Positions 44,713-53,512 of a DNA stretch of 64,000 nucleotides are shown piece by piece. This DNA is from Lichenicola sp965198655 (GTDB taxonomy: Bacteria > Pseudomonadota > Alphaproteobacteria > Acetobacterales > Acetobacteraceae). The stretch covers positions 3,844,001-3,908,000 of the forward strand of contig OZ240668.1 in the NCBI GenBank assembly GCA_965198655.1. The letters are read 5' to 3'. The position numbers and the translations under genes were made by a program. Numbering within the stretch: the stretch's first letter is position 1; the number at the start of each line of letters is the position of its first letter. The notes beneath the pieces were generated by a model. It made no database searches. It had not been told where the DNA came from and saw only the letters and a list, made by a program, of their open reading frames with translations.

Positions 44713-45403
44713 ACGGCTGCCTGAGCCCGCGAAGGAGCTCGATCTTCCCTGGTATCCGTGGGACCTTGATCACCTTCAACGGTTGATGGGCACGTCACAG
44801 CGATACACGGCGCCACCGAGTCCGAACCGGACAGGGACCATCCAAGGTTTGGAAGCCAGTTTCTGCGGTGTGACCGCAAGTCGGGACAAGCGCAGGATTT
44901 ACAAACGGGTCAAAGCCGTCGAACGTGTTTGCGGCGCTCTGGTCCCTTCTTGGCGGCCTCGCCGTGGCGATCGGAACCCTCCAGCAGCTTAATCAGCGGC
45001 AGCATGACTAGATAACCTACCGCTCGACCTGCGACGCCTTCCGGCGCGAGAAATACGCGTTCCTTGAATGGGTAGGGCCCCATGATGGTTTAGGTCCCGA
45101 TGCTGCGAGGACGGTGCTGGTTGAACGGGCGGACGCCTTAGTTTCTACGAAACAGGCCAAGTGGATCTCTCCCGTCAGGAGCGTGACCTCAAGCGCCGCC
45201 CGGCATCACGTCGGCACGAACGCGACCTTTACGCCTGGACAATTGCCGATCAACACGACGCCCATACCTCGTTGGTGCATCACCAGTACTTGATGCATGA
45301 GCGTAGACAAAGCAAAAACACGGCGACTCCCCGAGAACCGGTCAGGCCAGCGCGTCAACGCTCTCTCGAGGCCGAAGACGGCTTGCAGGGAGCGGCGGCT
45401 TGA
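44713..45403. other. Region without a supported gene, upstream of the tRNA
   Basis: About 690 bp of somewhat lower GC. Short open frames exist (one reading NIRLPEPAKELDLPWYPWD near 44710) but none has a good start or recognisable domain. It looks like eroded accessory DNA next to a tRNA gene. Confidence 0.4.
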
Positions 45404-45475
45404 TGCCGGGTGAGGGATTTGAACCCCCGACCTTCGGTTTACAAAACCGCTGCACTACCGCTGTGCTAACCCGGC
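45404..45475 (-). tRNA. tRNA-Thr (anticodon TGT)
   Basis: The 72-nt sequence folds into a cloverleaf: acceptor GCCGGGT/ACCCGGC, D arm GCAC-AGCGGTA-GTGC, anticodon loop TTTGTAA with anticodon TGT, and T arm GGGGG-TTCAAAT-CCCTC with one G-T pair. The first pair of the anticodon stem is a mismatch (G-A). The discriminator is A and the 3' CCA is not encoded. The short D loop explains the length. Confidence 0.85.
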
Positions 45476-45813
45476 AAGGCAGTCGCCGCTTGTGGCGTGC
45501 TTCGGACGCATCGTCAACCCGACCTGCCCAGGTCGGCATGCGCCGCGTGGTAGCCCCGGCGAGACCAATATCAGCCGCGGCATCGGCAGCACGTCGCAGC
45601 GTTCGTGATCGCCCGATGAATTGCTGCCTTCATCTTGCCGGCAAACGCCCATGCCGGGTTTGGCGATGAGCTGACTTCCGACACAAGGTGGGGTGATGTA
45701 TCCGGCGGGTCCGCTCGGTCGGGGTGTCCATACGACGAGACGCCGGCCGTTCCCGAACCCGAACCGGGTTTATCGTCGTGCCGAGGAACGTCGACGCTGA
45801 TCTGGAACATACG
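45476..45813. other. Region without a supported gene, between the tRNA and the SDR relic
   Basis: About 340 bp. Frames on both strands are short and without recognisable products. I see no repeat or promoter of note. Confidence 0.4.
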
Positions 45814-46383
45814 AACCTGGATCTCGCCGGCTGTCGCGTGCTCGTGACGGGCGCTTGGCAAGGATCGGGGAAGATTTGACGCATGACTTTGGAGAAGGAT
45901 GCGACCTGGTTCCTCGCCGCTGCAGGCGCAACGGAATGATTGACCGCTCTGGACGGTATCGACGTCCTGATGAATGACGTGGGGGGTGATCCCCGGCGGA
46001 ACATCCGAACGGTTCAGCCGCAAGCGTGGCGGCGTGCCCGGGATCCAAGGCGTGTGGCTTATGTCGACCTCCGCCGGCAATCCCAGCCGAGATAAAGCAG
46101 CGGGGCGGACGGATCATGCTCAACACCATCGGCGCAAGCGCCCAAGTTCTTCGATCCGACCTTCATCGCCGGAGGTACGGGCGATGCCGCTTTGGTCGCG
46201 TTCACCCGTGCCCCGAGCTCGAGACGAGGCGCGGTCCACCGCGTCCGCCTTATCTCTTGGTCGGCCGGCTGCGGCGCACGGAGTCGCCGACCTGCTCGTG
46301 TTCCTGGCTTTTCCGTGCTCCGCTCCATGCGCCGCGTCGTCTTCACAATGAACGGCGGATTGTCCGCCCGTCACGCGCCATGA
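45814..46383 (+). pseudogene. Decayed short-chain dehydrogenase/reductase (SDR) gene
   Basis: Pieces of an SDR run in order along 570 bp but in shifting frames with internal stops. These are the Rossmann start LDLAGCRVLVTGAWQGSGK, then LTALDGIDVLMNDVGG (the NNAG region), GDAALVAFTRA after the catalytic region, GVADLLVFLAF, and finally VFTMNGGLSARHAP at the usual C-terminus. The YxxxK active site is not recognisable. At least three frameshifts and stops such as the TGA in ATE*LTALDG make it non-functional. Confidence 0.75.
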
Positions 46384-46635
46384 CCCGATAAGCGGCTGGT
46401 CGCGGCGTTCGACAGCCACCGGCCTGGAAAGGTCCGGGTATCGATGTGGGCGCTTGCCTTCATCGCGCAATGACGGAGGATGAACAGCAGTGCATGTCCG
46501 TTCTCGTCACGATTCACCATTATTATAAACCAATAAGTCGATGGTGACTTGCAAACCTGCTTGACCCCGCGCATCAGGTCGTGGAGGTCCGTGCCTTCGG
46601 GAACGGCCGCCCGACCGAATCGAAGGACATCGAGC

Positions 46636-47049
46636 ATGGCTCGCACAACGACACCCACCCGCTCTTCTTCAAGGCGCGCCGCCGAGCCGGTGCCCAGGAA
46701 GCGTCTCGGCCGCCCGCCCGGGTCGAAGAACCGCGTTCCTGCCAAGGCGACGGCCGTCGCCGCGCGGCCGACGCGCAAGGCTGCGGCAACGGCGGCACCG
46801 CGGTTGAGCAAGGCGGAGCTCGAAGCGCATGTGGTCAAGCTGGAGCGCACCGTGGCCCGGCTGCGCAAGCAGAACGCGGCGCTGAAGCAGGCGGCCCACG
46901 ATGCGGACGTGGCGCCCGCGCCGGAGCCCGCGCCGGAACGCAAGCCCAGGCGGGCCGCGGCGACGGCAAGAACGACGCGCGCGCGCCGGAACGCGTCGAC
47001 CGAGACCGAGCCGATGTCGGTGGACGCCGACGACGCCGCCGAGGCCTGA
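46636..47049 (+). CDS. Basic, AT-hook-like DNA-binding protein with coiled coil
   Basis: The 137-residue protein begins with a Thr/Ser/Arg tail and an AT-hook-like motif, KRLGRPPGSKNR (about 21-32). A heptad-patterned helix (about 58-90, KAELEAHVVKLERTVARLRKQNAALKQ in part) suggests a coiled coil. The C-terminus alternates Lys/Arg/Ala-rich histone-H1-like sequence and an acidic end. A nucleoid-associated role is plausible but unproven. AAGGA lies 8 nt before the ATG at 46636. Confidence 0.65.
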   Translation: MARTTTPTRSSSRRAAEPVPRKRLGRPPGSKNRVPAKATAVAARPTRKAAATAAPRLSKAELEAHVVKLERTVARLRKQNAALKQAAHDADVAPAPEPAPERKPRRAAATARTTRARRNASTETEPMSVDADDAAEA

Positions 47050-47056
47050 TCGGGTC

Positions 47057-47458
47057 TTGAGCATCGCGGCGCGGCTGCAGGGACGGCTCGACCGGCTCGA
47101 ACTCGAGTCCGACCAAGCCGCGCGGGTTGCCGGGATGCCGGTCGACCTGCTGCGGCGAATCCTGGCGGACCAGGCGCCGCTGCCGCGTGGACAGCGACTG
47201 GTGAAGCTGGCCGACGCGCTGGAAACCTCGGTGTCCTACCTGATCGGGCTCGACCCGGACGCGCCGGTTCCGCCCGAGTTCCTGCAGGAGGACCAGGGCG
47301 CGCTCGGGCTGCTCGCCCTCGACGAGGAAACGATCCTGCGCGCGTACCGGCGGCTGGACGTGTCGTCGCGTGCGGCCCTGCTCCGGGTGGTGCTGAAGAT
47401 GTCGCCGGAACCGGAGGAGATGGAGAAGAAACCGTTGCAGCGGACGCCACGAAGCTAG
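47057..47458 (+). CDS. Small helix-turn-helix (XRE-like) regulator
   Basis: The 133-residue protein starts at a TTG 8 nt past the preceding stop. Residues 5-62 resemble a Cro/XRE helix-turn-helix: LESDQAARVAGMPVDLLRRIL and then LVKLADALETSVSYLIGLD, the usual end of such domains. The C-terminal part (LDEETILRAYRRLDVSSRAALLRVV) is a helical extension. It is probably co-transcribed with the basic protein upstream. No target is known. Confidence 0.7.
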   Translation: MSIAARLQGRLDRLELESDQAARVAGMPVDLLRRILADQAPLPRGQRLVKLADALETSVSYLIGLDPDAPVPPEFLQEDQGALGLLALDEETILRAYRRLDVSSRAALLRVVLKMSPEPEEMEKKPLQRTPRS

Positions 47459-47591
47459 GCGACCTGCTCATGCGCCGACCGTTCGCGACGAACGGACACG
47501 GCGTGCCTGGCCGCGAGGACCGACCGCCGACGGCAGGCGCGCTGACATGCACGGGTGGCACGCACGGGCGCGATCCGGCTAGGGTGGAACG

Positions 47592-47831
47592 ATGCGCTCC
47601 CTTTCCGTATTTCCCGTTCTCGCTCTTCTCGGGATCGCCGGCTGTGCGTCCGCACCGGACCACCCGCGCGGCGTCTTCGACCTGTCGGACGATCCGTCGC
47701 CGGGCCCGGTGCGGCCGAGCGGGCTGCCGAACCCATCGCATCATGGCGGCAACGCCGGCTTTCCGGGTGCCGGCGTGAGCGCCGGCTCGAATGGCGGTGG
47801 CAGCATCGGCGGCGGCGTGCCCGGGTCCTAG
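47592..47831 (+). CDS. Small Gly/Pro-rich lipoprotein
   Basis: A 79-residue protein with lipobox GIAGC, lipidated Cys at residue 18. The mature region is Pro/Asp rich, then Gly/Ser/Asn rich (SNGGGSIGGGVPGS). No family is recognised. The next lipoprotein gene starts 3 nt after its stop. Confidence 0.65.
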   Translation: MRSLSVFPVLALLGIAGCASAPDHPRGVFDLSDDPSPGPVRPSGLPNPSHHGGNAGFPGAGVSAGSNGGGSIGGGVPGS

Positions 47832-47834
47832 CGG

Positions 47835-48452
47835 ATGCGGATGGAGGGGCGGCGACACCTCGGCTGGACGATCCCCCGCCTGTTGCTCAGCCTGCTTTCG
47901 GGCCTGCCGCTGGCTGGATGCGCCCGCAGCAGCGCCCCGGTGACCATCGGGCAGGCGTTGGCGGAGGTGCAGCGCGAGCTGGGGGCCGCCGGCGCGGTCA
48001 GCGCGGTTGGTGCCGACCCGGCCCGGTTCGCCGCGGCGGCACGGGCGGCGCAGTGCGGTGCGCAGCAGGCGGATCCGGAAGTGCCGTTGCTGGCGCATGA
48101 CCTGTCGCTCGACTTGACCGGCTCGTTCTCCGCCACCGGCGGCTTCACCGTCGGCTCGGCAGTGGTGGGGCTCGGGGCGACCGCATCGGCCACGCGCGGG
48201 CAGACCCAGGAGATCGTGCTGCCGCTCAGCTTCGTGGCGCTGTCGGAGGTGCCGGCGATGGTCGCCTCCGAGCGCCTGGCGCCGCTTGCCGCCCTGCCGC
48301 AGCGGGACCGCACGGCGGAGACGCGGCCGATCCTGGCCGAGCGCGACGCGCTCCGGGCGCGAATCAACGCGCTGATCCGGAGCTGGACCCCAGCGCTTTG
48401 CGGGGCGGCACCCGCGCCGGTGGTGTTGGAGCCGCACGCGCGGCCGCGCTGA
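47835..48452 (+). CDS. Hypothetical lipoprotein
   Basis: The 205-residue protein has a signal with lipobox PLAGC (Cys near residue 29). The mature part contains TIGQALAEVQREL, a central Gly/Thr/Ala-rich beta segment (LDLTGSFSATGGFTVGSAV) and ATRGQTQEIVLPLSF. Length and the beta segment recall small alphaproteobacterial lipoproteins with a trypsin-co-occurring-like domain, but I would not name it. It probably forms a unit with the small lipoprotein upstream. Confidence 0.6.
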   Translation: MRMEGRRHLGWTIPRLLLSLLSGLPLAGCARSSAPVTIGQALAEVQRELGAAGAVSAVGADPARFAAAARAAQCGAQQADPEVPLLAHDLSLDLTGSFSATGGFTVGSAVVGLGATASATRGQTQEIVLPLSFVALSEVPAMVASERLAPLAALPQRDRTAETRPILAERDALRARINALIRSWTPALCGAAPAPVVLEPHARPR

Positions 48453-48520
48453 CGCGGGCAACGCCGGAACCGTTTGCGGTCCCGAACGGTTGTGATCCGG
48501 AACGAGAGAACGGACATCCC

Positions 48521-49030
48521 ATGCGACAGATCCCAGCACTTCTGCTGTCCGGCCTGCTGGCCGGCACCACCCTCCAGGCGGCGCGTGCCGCGGATGCCAT
48601 GTCGGCCACCGACAAGACGTTCGTGGCGATGGTGAGCCAGGGCGGCATGTTCGAGGTACAGGCGGGCACTGCCGCCGCGGACCAGGGCAGCACGCAGGTG
48701 CTCAAGGACCAGGGCAACACCGAGGCGCACGACCACAAGCTGGTGGGCGACAAGCTGACCTCGATCGCATCCGATGCCGGCATGACCCTGCCGGACAGCC
48801 TGAACGCCAGCTTCCAGAAGGAGCTGGACGACCTCAAGTCGCTGTCGGGCACCCGCTTCGACTCGACCTACCTCAAGGACATGGAGAACGTTCACGCCAA
48901 GGACGGCGCCGCGTTCGCGGCGGAAGCGAAGAACGGCACCAACCCGAAGCTGCGCGCGTTCGCGGCGGAAACCCACAAGATCGTCGAAAGCCATATCGGC
49001 GAGCTGCGGGCGACGGCGACGGCGCGGTAG
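48521..49030 (+). CDS. Exported DUF4142 protein
   Basis: The 169-residue protein has a signal peptide (1-24, AARA-AD) and a DUF4142 helical bundle: TDKTFVAMVSQGGMFEVQAG, KDQGNTEAHDHKLVGDKL and THKIVESHIGEL. This ferritin-like four-helix domain is exported in many proteobacteria and has no firmly assigned function. It begins 68 nt after the lipoprotein gene. Confidence 0.85.
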   Translation: MRQIPALLLSGLLAGTTLQAARAADAMSATDKTFVAMVSQGGMFEVQAGTAAADQGSTQVLKDQGNTEAHDHKLVGDKLTSIASDAGMTLPDSLNASFQKELDDLKSLSGTRFDSTYLKDMENVHAKDGAAFAAEAKNGTNPKLRAFAAETHKIVESHIGELRATATAR

Positions 49031-49093
49031 CGTTGGTTCCGGACGGAGCGGCACCAACGCCCTGACCGGCGGAGGCGCGACGCGGGCTTGGGC

Positions 49094-49654
49094 TCAAAGC
49101 TCGAACGCCGATCGGATCCGATGCGCGGCCTCCAGCAGGGTCGTTTGGACGGTGTCGATCTCCAGGTCGTAGGTCAGGCCGCGGTGGACCCGGTCGAACT
49201 GCCAGCGCGCCAGTCCTGGTTCTCGGTCTCCGCGATCCCGCTCGCGCTGCTCCAGCACGTCGAGCGGGGCGAACAGCCCGACCAGGCGGAGGCGGTAGCG
49301 AGACAGAAGCTCGCTGTATTCCTGCCCCTTGCCTTCTCCCATCATGACGTCGTCGACGATGAGGTCGTTGCCCTGGGCGGCCAGGGCGGCGATGGCGTGA
49401 TGCATGCCGCGCAGCAGCCGTGCCATAACCGGACCGCTGTGTATGGCGACCGATGGCCTGCCCCCATCCTGGATGGTCTCGAGCACCATCCCTTCCGGAT
49501 CGCCGAACAGCCGGGCCGGCATCATGTCGACGAAGGCATCCATCGCCACATGCAGGAACGGCCTCGGCACGACCTGCTGCAGGGCGCGCCCCACCGTGGT
49601 TTTCCCGACGCTGCCGACGCCGTTCAGGTTGATGACGTGCGGGGGGTGCGACAC
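49094..49654 (-). CDS. Chloramphenicol-phosphotransferase-like P-loop kinase
   Basis: The 186-residue protein has a Walker A motif GVGSVGKTTVG near residue 12 and the overall pattern of the CPT family (INLNG at the strand before it, HVAMDAFVDMMP, LIVDDVMM, and the late EPGLARWQFDRVHRG). Members phosphorylate a small molecule, sometimes an antibiotic; the substrate here is unknown. The GTG start at 49654 is 20 nt after the oxyR stop, so the two form an operon. Confidence 0.75.
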   Translation of the reverse strand: MSHPPHVINLNGVGSVGKTTVGRALQQVVPRPFLHVAMDAFVDMMPARLFGDPEGMVLETIQDGGRPSVAIHSGPVMARLLRGMHHAIAALAAQGNDLIVDDVMMGEGKGQEYSELLSRYRLRLVGLFAPLDVLEQRERDRGDREPGLARWQFDRVHRGLTYDLEIDTVQTTLLEAAHRIRSAFEL

Positions 49655-49674
49655 GATCTGCTGCCGATCCCGGG

Positions 49675-50625
49675 TCAGTCCCGCTCCGGCACGGCCCGCA
49701 TCTCCGTCGGGGCGTTCCGGTGCAGCAGGGTGGCGAGCTGGTCGAAGTCGGGGCCGCGCGGGTCGGTCGCGCGCCAGACCAGGCCGATCGTGCGTCCGGC
49801 GCGGACATCCTCGAGCGGGCGCAGGCGGACCAGGCTGCTGAGCGCGGAGGTTTCCCGCGTGGCCAGCGACGGCATCAGCGCGTAGCCCTCCCCGGCCGCG
49901 ACCATGTGGCGCAGCATTTCCAGGCTGCTGGCGGTGCGCGGCGCGCGTCGTCCGGATCGGGCGCCGTCGGGCACGCGGCACAGCGACATCGCCTGGTCGC
50001 GCAGGCAGTGCCCGTCCTCCAGCAGCAGCAGGTCGTCGGTGCCGAGCGCCGACAGCGCCACCTCGTCATGACCGGCCAGCGCGTGGCCCACCGGCAGCAG
50101 CACGCGGAACGGCTCGAAGAACAGCGGCCGGGTGGCGAGCCCGTCCTGCGCCACCGGCAGGGCGACCAGCGCCACGTCCAGGGTGAAGCGCAACAGCGCG
50201 TCAAGCAGCGCCACCGTCTGGTTCTCCTGCAGCCGCAGCACCAGCTCGGGGAACTGCGCACGCAGGTCGCGCAGCACCAGCGGCACGTAGTAGGGCCCGA
50301 GCGTCGGGATCACGCCGAGGTCGATCGGCCCGTTCAGGGCGCCGGCCTGGCTGTGCGCCATCTCCATCAGCGTGCGCGCCTCGCGCACCACCACCGCGAT
50401 CTGGCGCAGCAGCATCTGGCCCGATGCGGTCGGACTGACGCCGCCGCGGCCGCGCTCGAACAGCCGGGTGCCGAGCAGCGCCTCCAGCTTGCGTATCTGT
50501 TCGCTCAAGCCCGGCTGGCTGACGCCGCACTGGTCGGCGGCGCGGCCGAAATGGGACTGCTCCGCGACCGCCATCGCGTAGTCGAGGTCGCGCAGGGACA
50601 GACCGGTGAGATGCTGCTGTGCCAT
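49675..50625 (-). CDS. oxyR: Hydrogen-peroxide-sensing LysR regulator OxyR
   Basis: The 316-residue LysR protein has an N-terminal helix-turn-helix (about 20-45, SHFGRAADQCGVSQPGLSEQ) and an effector domain with the redox pair C207 and C216 spaced as C-x8-C (GHCLRDQAMSLC), the hallmark of OxyR. Peroxide forms the disulfide and turns on catalase and related genes. A candidate self-operator lies about 30-60 nt upstream. It diverges from hemH and is followed by a kinase gene. Confidence 0.9.
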   Translation of the reverse strand: MAQQHLTGLSLRDLDYAMAVAEQSHFGRAADQCGVSQPGLSEQIRKLEALLGTRLFERGRGGVSPTASGQMLLRQIAVVVREARTLMEMAHSQAGALNGPIDLGVIPTLGPYYVPLVLRDLRAQFPELVLRLQENQTVALLDALLRFTLDVALVALPVAQDGLATRPLFFEPFRVLLPVGHALAGHDEVALSALGTDDLLLLEDGHCLRDQAMSLCRVPDGARSGRRAPRTASSLEMLRHMVAAGEGYALMPSLATRETSALSSLVRLRPLEDVRAGRTIGLVWRATDPRGPDFDQLATLLHRNAPTEMRAVPERD

Positions 50626-50654
50626 GGACGACGCTCCCCTCGCGTCTGATCATA

Positions 50655-50686
50655 ATAGGGCTCTATCGGAGCGGTAAAGACGATAG
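50655..50686. promoter_or_regulatory. Candidate OxyR operator in the oxyR-hemH divergent region
   Basis: ATAG (50655-50658) and CTATCG (50663-50668) pair with CGATAG (50681-50686); the last two form a perfect 6-bp inverted repeat 12 nt apart. The ATAG/CTAT half-sites match the OxyR pattern, although the spacing is not the classical 7-nt series. It is 30 nt from the oxyR start. Confidence 0.4.
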
Positions 50687-50861
50687 GTCAAGCTGATGGC
50701 GTGAGGAGGTGTTCCGGACCCAGCGTTCGGCCTGATCCCGCCACGGCCGGTTCCTGGAGCAGTGTCACGCGTCGCGCGTCGCGTCCGCGGGACCGGCGAT
50801 GTTTCCGCGGCACCGCCGGTGCCCACTCCCGCAGCGGCGCGGTCCGCACTACCTTGTGCGC

Positions 50862-51911
50862 ATGAGCTTCATCGACGCCAGGAACCGCCGGACCGGCAAT
50901 GCCGGCACCGCCACCGCCAGCGTGCGGCCCGGCACCGCCGGCGTGCTGCTGGTCAACCTCGGCACGCCGGACGCGACCGACAGCCGCTCGGTCCGGCGCT
51001 ACCTCGGCGAGTTCCTGTCCGACCGGCGGGTGATCGAGGCCAACCCGCTGGTCTGGCAGCCGATCCTGCGCGGCATCGTGCTCAACACCCGGCCGCGCAA
51101 GAGTGCCGCCAACTACAAGCGGATCTGGAACGGCGTGCGGAACGAGAGCCCGCTTCGCACCTATACCCGCTCCCAGGCCGAGCAGCTCGACGCGCGGCTC
51201 GAAGCGGAGCGGATCCCGGTCGAGTGGGGCATGCGCTACGGCACCCCGACCACGGCGGGGGCGATCGACCGGCTGATCGCCCGCGGCTGCGACCGCATCC
51301 TGCTGCTGCCGCTGTATCCGCAGTACTCCGCCACCACCACCGCGACCGCGAACGACCAGGCGTTCCGCGCCCTGATGCGGCTGCGCCGGCAGCCTGCGCT
51401 GCGCACGGTGCCGTCGTTCCCCGACGATCCAGCCTATATCGAGGCGCTGGCGACGAGCGTGCGCCGCCGCCTGGGGGAGCTGGACTGGACGCCGGAGGTG
51501 CTGATCGCCTCGTTCCACGGCCTGCCAGTGGAGTACGTGCAACGCGGCGACCCGTACGTGACCGAGTGCGCGCGCACCATGACCGCGCTGCGCGCAGCGC
51601 TCGGCATGACGCCGCGAGAGCTGCCGCTGACGTTCCAGAGCCGGTTCGGGCCGACCCGCTGGCTCGGGCCCTACACCGAGCCGCGGGTGAAGAAGCTGGC
51701 GGCGCAGGGGATACGGCGGATCGTGGTGCTGACGCCGGGCTTCCTCGCCGACTGCATCGAGACGCTGGACGAGATCGGCAACGAGGTGCGCGAAGCGTTC
51801 GAGCACGCCGGCGGCGAGAAGTTCGCCACCGTGCCCTGCCTCAACGACAGCGCGGAGGCGATCGACATGCTGGAGCGGCTGGTGCGACGCGAGCTTGCCG
51901 GCTGGCGGTGA
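50862..51911 (+). CDS. hemH: Ferrochelatase
   Basis: The 349-residue enzyme inserts Fe(II) into protoporphyrin IX, the last step of haem synthesis. Landmarks are GVLLVNLGTPDA, RRYLGEFLSD, LLPLYPQYSATTT, the metal-binding His in ASFHGLPVEYVQRGDPY and the Glu in GFLADCIETLDEIG, with FQSRFGP between. Length is normal. Start at ATG 50862. Being divergent from oxyR, haem supply (for catalase) may be linked to peroxide control. Confidence 0.93.
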   Translation: MSFIDARNRRTGNAGTATASVRPGTAGVLLVNLGTPDATDSRSVRRYLGEFLSDRRVIEANPLVWQPILRGIVLNTRPRKSAANYKRIWNGVRNESPLRTYTRSQAEQLDARLEAERIPVEWGMRYGTPTTAGAIDRLIARGCDRILLLPLYPQYSATTTATANDQAFRALMRLRRQPALRTVPSFPDDPAYIEALATSVRRRLGELDWTPEVLIASFHGLPVEYVQRGDPYVTECARTMTALRAALGMTPRELPLTFQSRFGPTRWLGPYTEPRVKKLAAQGIRRIVVLTPGFLADCIETLDEIGNEVREAFEHAGGEKFATVPCLNDSAEAIDMLERLVRRELAGWR

Positions 51912-52094
51912 CCACCGATGACGGGACCACGGGATCCGCCCGTTACGGTCCGGTCTCCGTGACACGTTCCGCACGCGACTGCGATGCCGGACGAGGCCGC
52001 CGCAGGTCGCGGATCGCCAACGGTTGGCAGCCCGAAGGCCCGGCTTGATCACCCGGAGCAGGTGGATCCGGAGCCGATACGAGCGGTCGCGGAG

Positions 52095-52967
52095 ATGATG
52101 CCGACGGGTTACATGCGCCGGCGCTCTGCGGTGGTCACGCCATGCCTGCTTTTGGCGTGCTGCCTCGCGGCGTTCCCGCGCATGCGGACGGCCGAGGCTG
52201 GTCCGACGGCGGCCGGGCCGGTCACGGAGCGGGTGGTCGATCTCGACGCGGCGGACGGCCGGATCGAGCGGATGCTGTACCTGTCGCCGGGCCATCCCCG
52301 TGCGACGCTGGTGATGCTGCCGGGCGGCACCGGCGCGGTCGGCATCGACCGCGACGGCGTCATCGCCCATCGCGACAACTTCGTCGTCCGCACCCGCCTG
52401 CTGTGGACCGCCCGGGGATATGCGGTGCTGATCCCCGACGCCGTCGGCGGGTCGGACCTGCGCGGCGTGCGGTCGTCTCGGGCCTACGGCGTCCTGGTCG
52501 GGCGGATGATGGCATCCGCCCGCCGGCTGGCGTCGGTACCGGTCGTGCTCCTCGGCACGAGCCAGGGCACCATCGCTGCCACCAACGGCGCCGCCTCGGT
52601 CGCGCACGATGCCGATCCGACCGTCCTGGCCGCACTGGTCCTGACGGAGACGGTGTCGAAGGCCGGTCGCCTGAGCGCCGAGACCGTGTTCGACGCCCAT
52701 CCCTCTTCGGTCCGGGTGCCGACCCTGATCGTCGCCAACCGGGACGACGCCTGCGACGTCGCCCCACCGCAGGCGGCGGGACGGATCGCGGCCGCCTTCA
52801 CGACCGCGCCGCGGGTCGACGTGGCGAAGGTCAGCGGCGGGATCAGGCGGTCCGACCAGGCTTGCGGATCGCGCAGTCCGCACGGCTATGACGGGATCGC
52901 TGGTCGGGTCGTCGACCTGATCGACACGTGGTTCTCGGGCCTTGCGCCGCCGCATGCCTTGCGGTGA
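52095..52967 (+). CDS. Exported alpha/beta-hydrolase-like protein
   Basis: A 290-residue protein with a signal peptide (LLLACCLAAF region) and an alpha/beta-hydrolase pattern: LVMLPGG near the oxyanion strand, the nucleophile elbow LLGTSQGT, an acid site near VANRDDACDV and a terminal His in SPHGYDGI. Two Cys near the end could form a disulfide. The start is uncertain (ATG at 52095, 52098 or 52113). The substrate is unknown. Confidence 0.65.
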   Translation: MMPTGYMRRRSAVVTPCLLLACCLAAFPRMRTAEAGPTAAGPVTERVVDLDAADGRIERMLYLSPGHPRATLVMLPGGTGAVGIDRDGVIAHRDNFVVRTRLLWTARGYAVLIPDAVGGSDLRGVRSSRAYGVLVGRMMASARRLASVPVVLLGTSQGTIAATNGAASVAHDADPTVLAALVLTETVSKAGRLSAETVFDAHPSSVRVPTLIVANRDDACDVAPPQAAGRIAAAFTTAPRVDVAKVSGGIRRSDQACGSRSPHGYDGIAGRVVDLIDTWFSGLAPPHALR

Positions 52968-53007
52968 TCGTCAAGATCATCGGGCCGCGTCGGTGGCGGG
53001 GGTCAGG

Positions 53008-53358
53008 ATGCGCGTTGCTTGGCTTCCGGTCCTGATGTTGGCCTCGGTGACGGGATGCAGCTCCAGCACCGGGATCGTGCCGATCGGTCCGAACCTTTAC
53101 GTCCTGGCGGAGCTGCGTGCGCCAGCGCGGGGCGGCGGCTTCGAGGCGCGCAGGACGGTGCTGGCCGAGGCGGACGGGTTCTGCCGGCGGCAGGGATCGG
53201 TGGCCCAGATCCTGGACCTTCGTCCCGACGGGGATCCGTTCACGCCGTACTATCCCACGGCGTTCGACGCCACGTTCCGCTGCGTCCTGCCCGGCGTGGC
53301 GCCGGCCGCGACGGCGCCAGGCAGCGGGGCTGGCGGTCCCGCAGGGCCGGGTCCGTGA
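53008..53358 (+). CDS. Small hypothetical lipoprotein
   Basis: The 116-residue protein has a lipoprotein signal with lipobox SVTGC (Cys at about residue 19). The mature part contains LYVLAELRAPARGGGFEA, EADGFCRRQG, and ATFRCVL, with two Cys that could pair, a pattern seen in small alphaproteobacterial outer-membrane lipoproteins. A GGGGG tract lies upstream of the ATG at 53008. It follows the hydrolase gene by 40 nt. Confidence 0.6.
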   Translation: MRVAWLPVLMLASVTGCSSSTGIVPIGPNLYVLAELRAPARGGGFEARRTVLAEADGFCRRQGSVAQILDLRPDGDPFTPYYPTAFDATFRCVLPGVAPAATAPGSGAGGPAGPGP

Positions 53359-53512
53359 AGCAGGGTTGCTCAAGCTTGGTTCGCGGGTCCGGTCCTCCAG
53401 TCGTGCAGGACTGCCTGCTAGTCCGGTCGGCCCTGCTTAGGAGCGGTAGCGTGACCGGTCGGCGGTCTCCGTTCGTCGAGGAGGCGTGCCGCCCGCCATC
53501 CGCATCCTTGGC

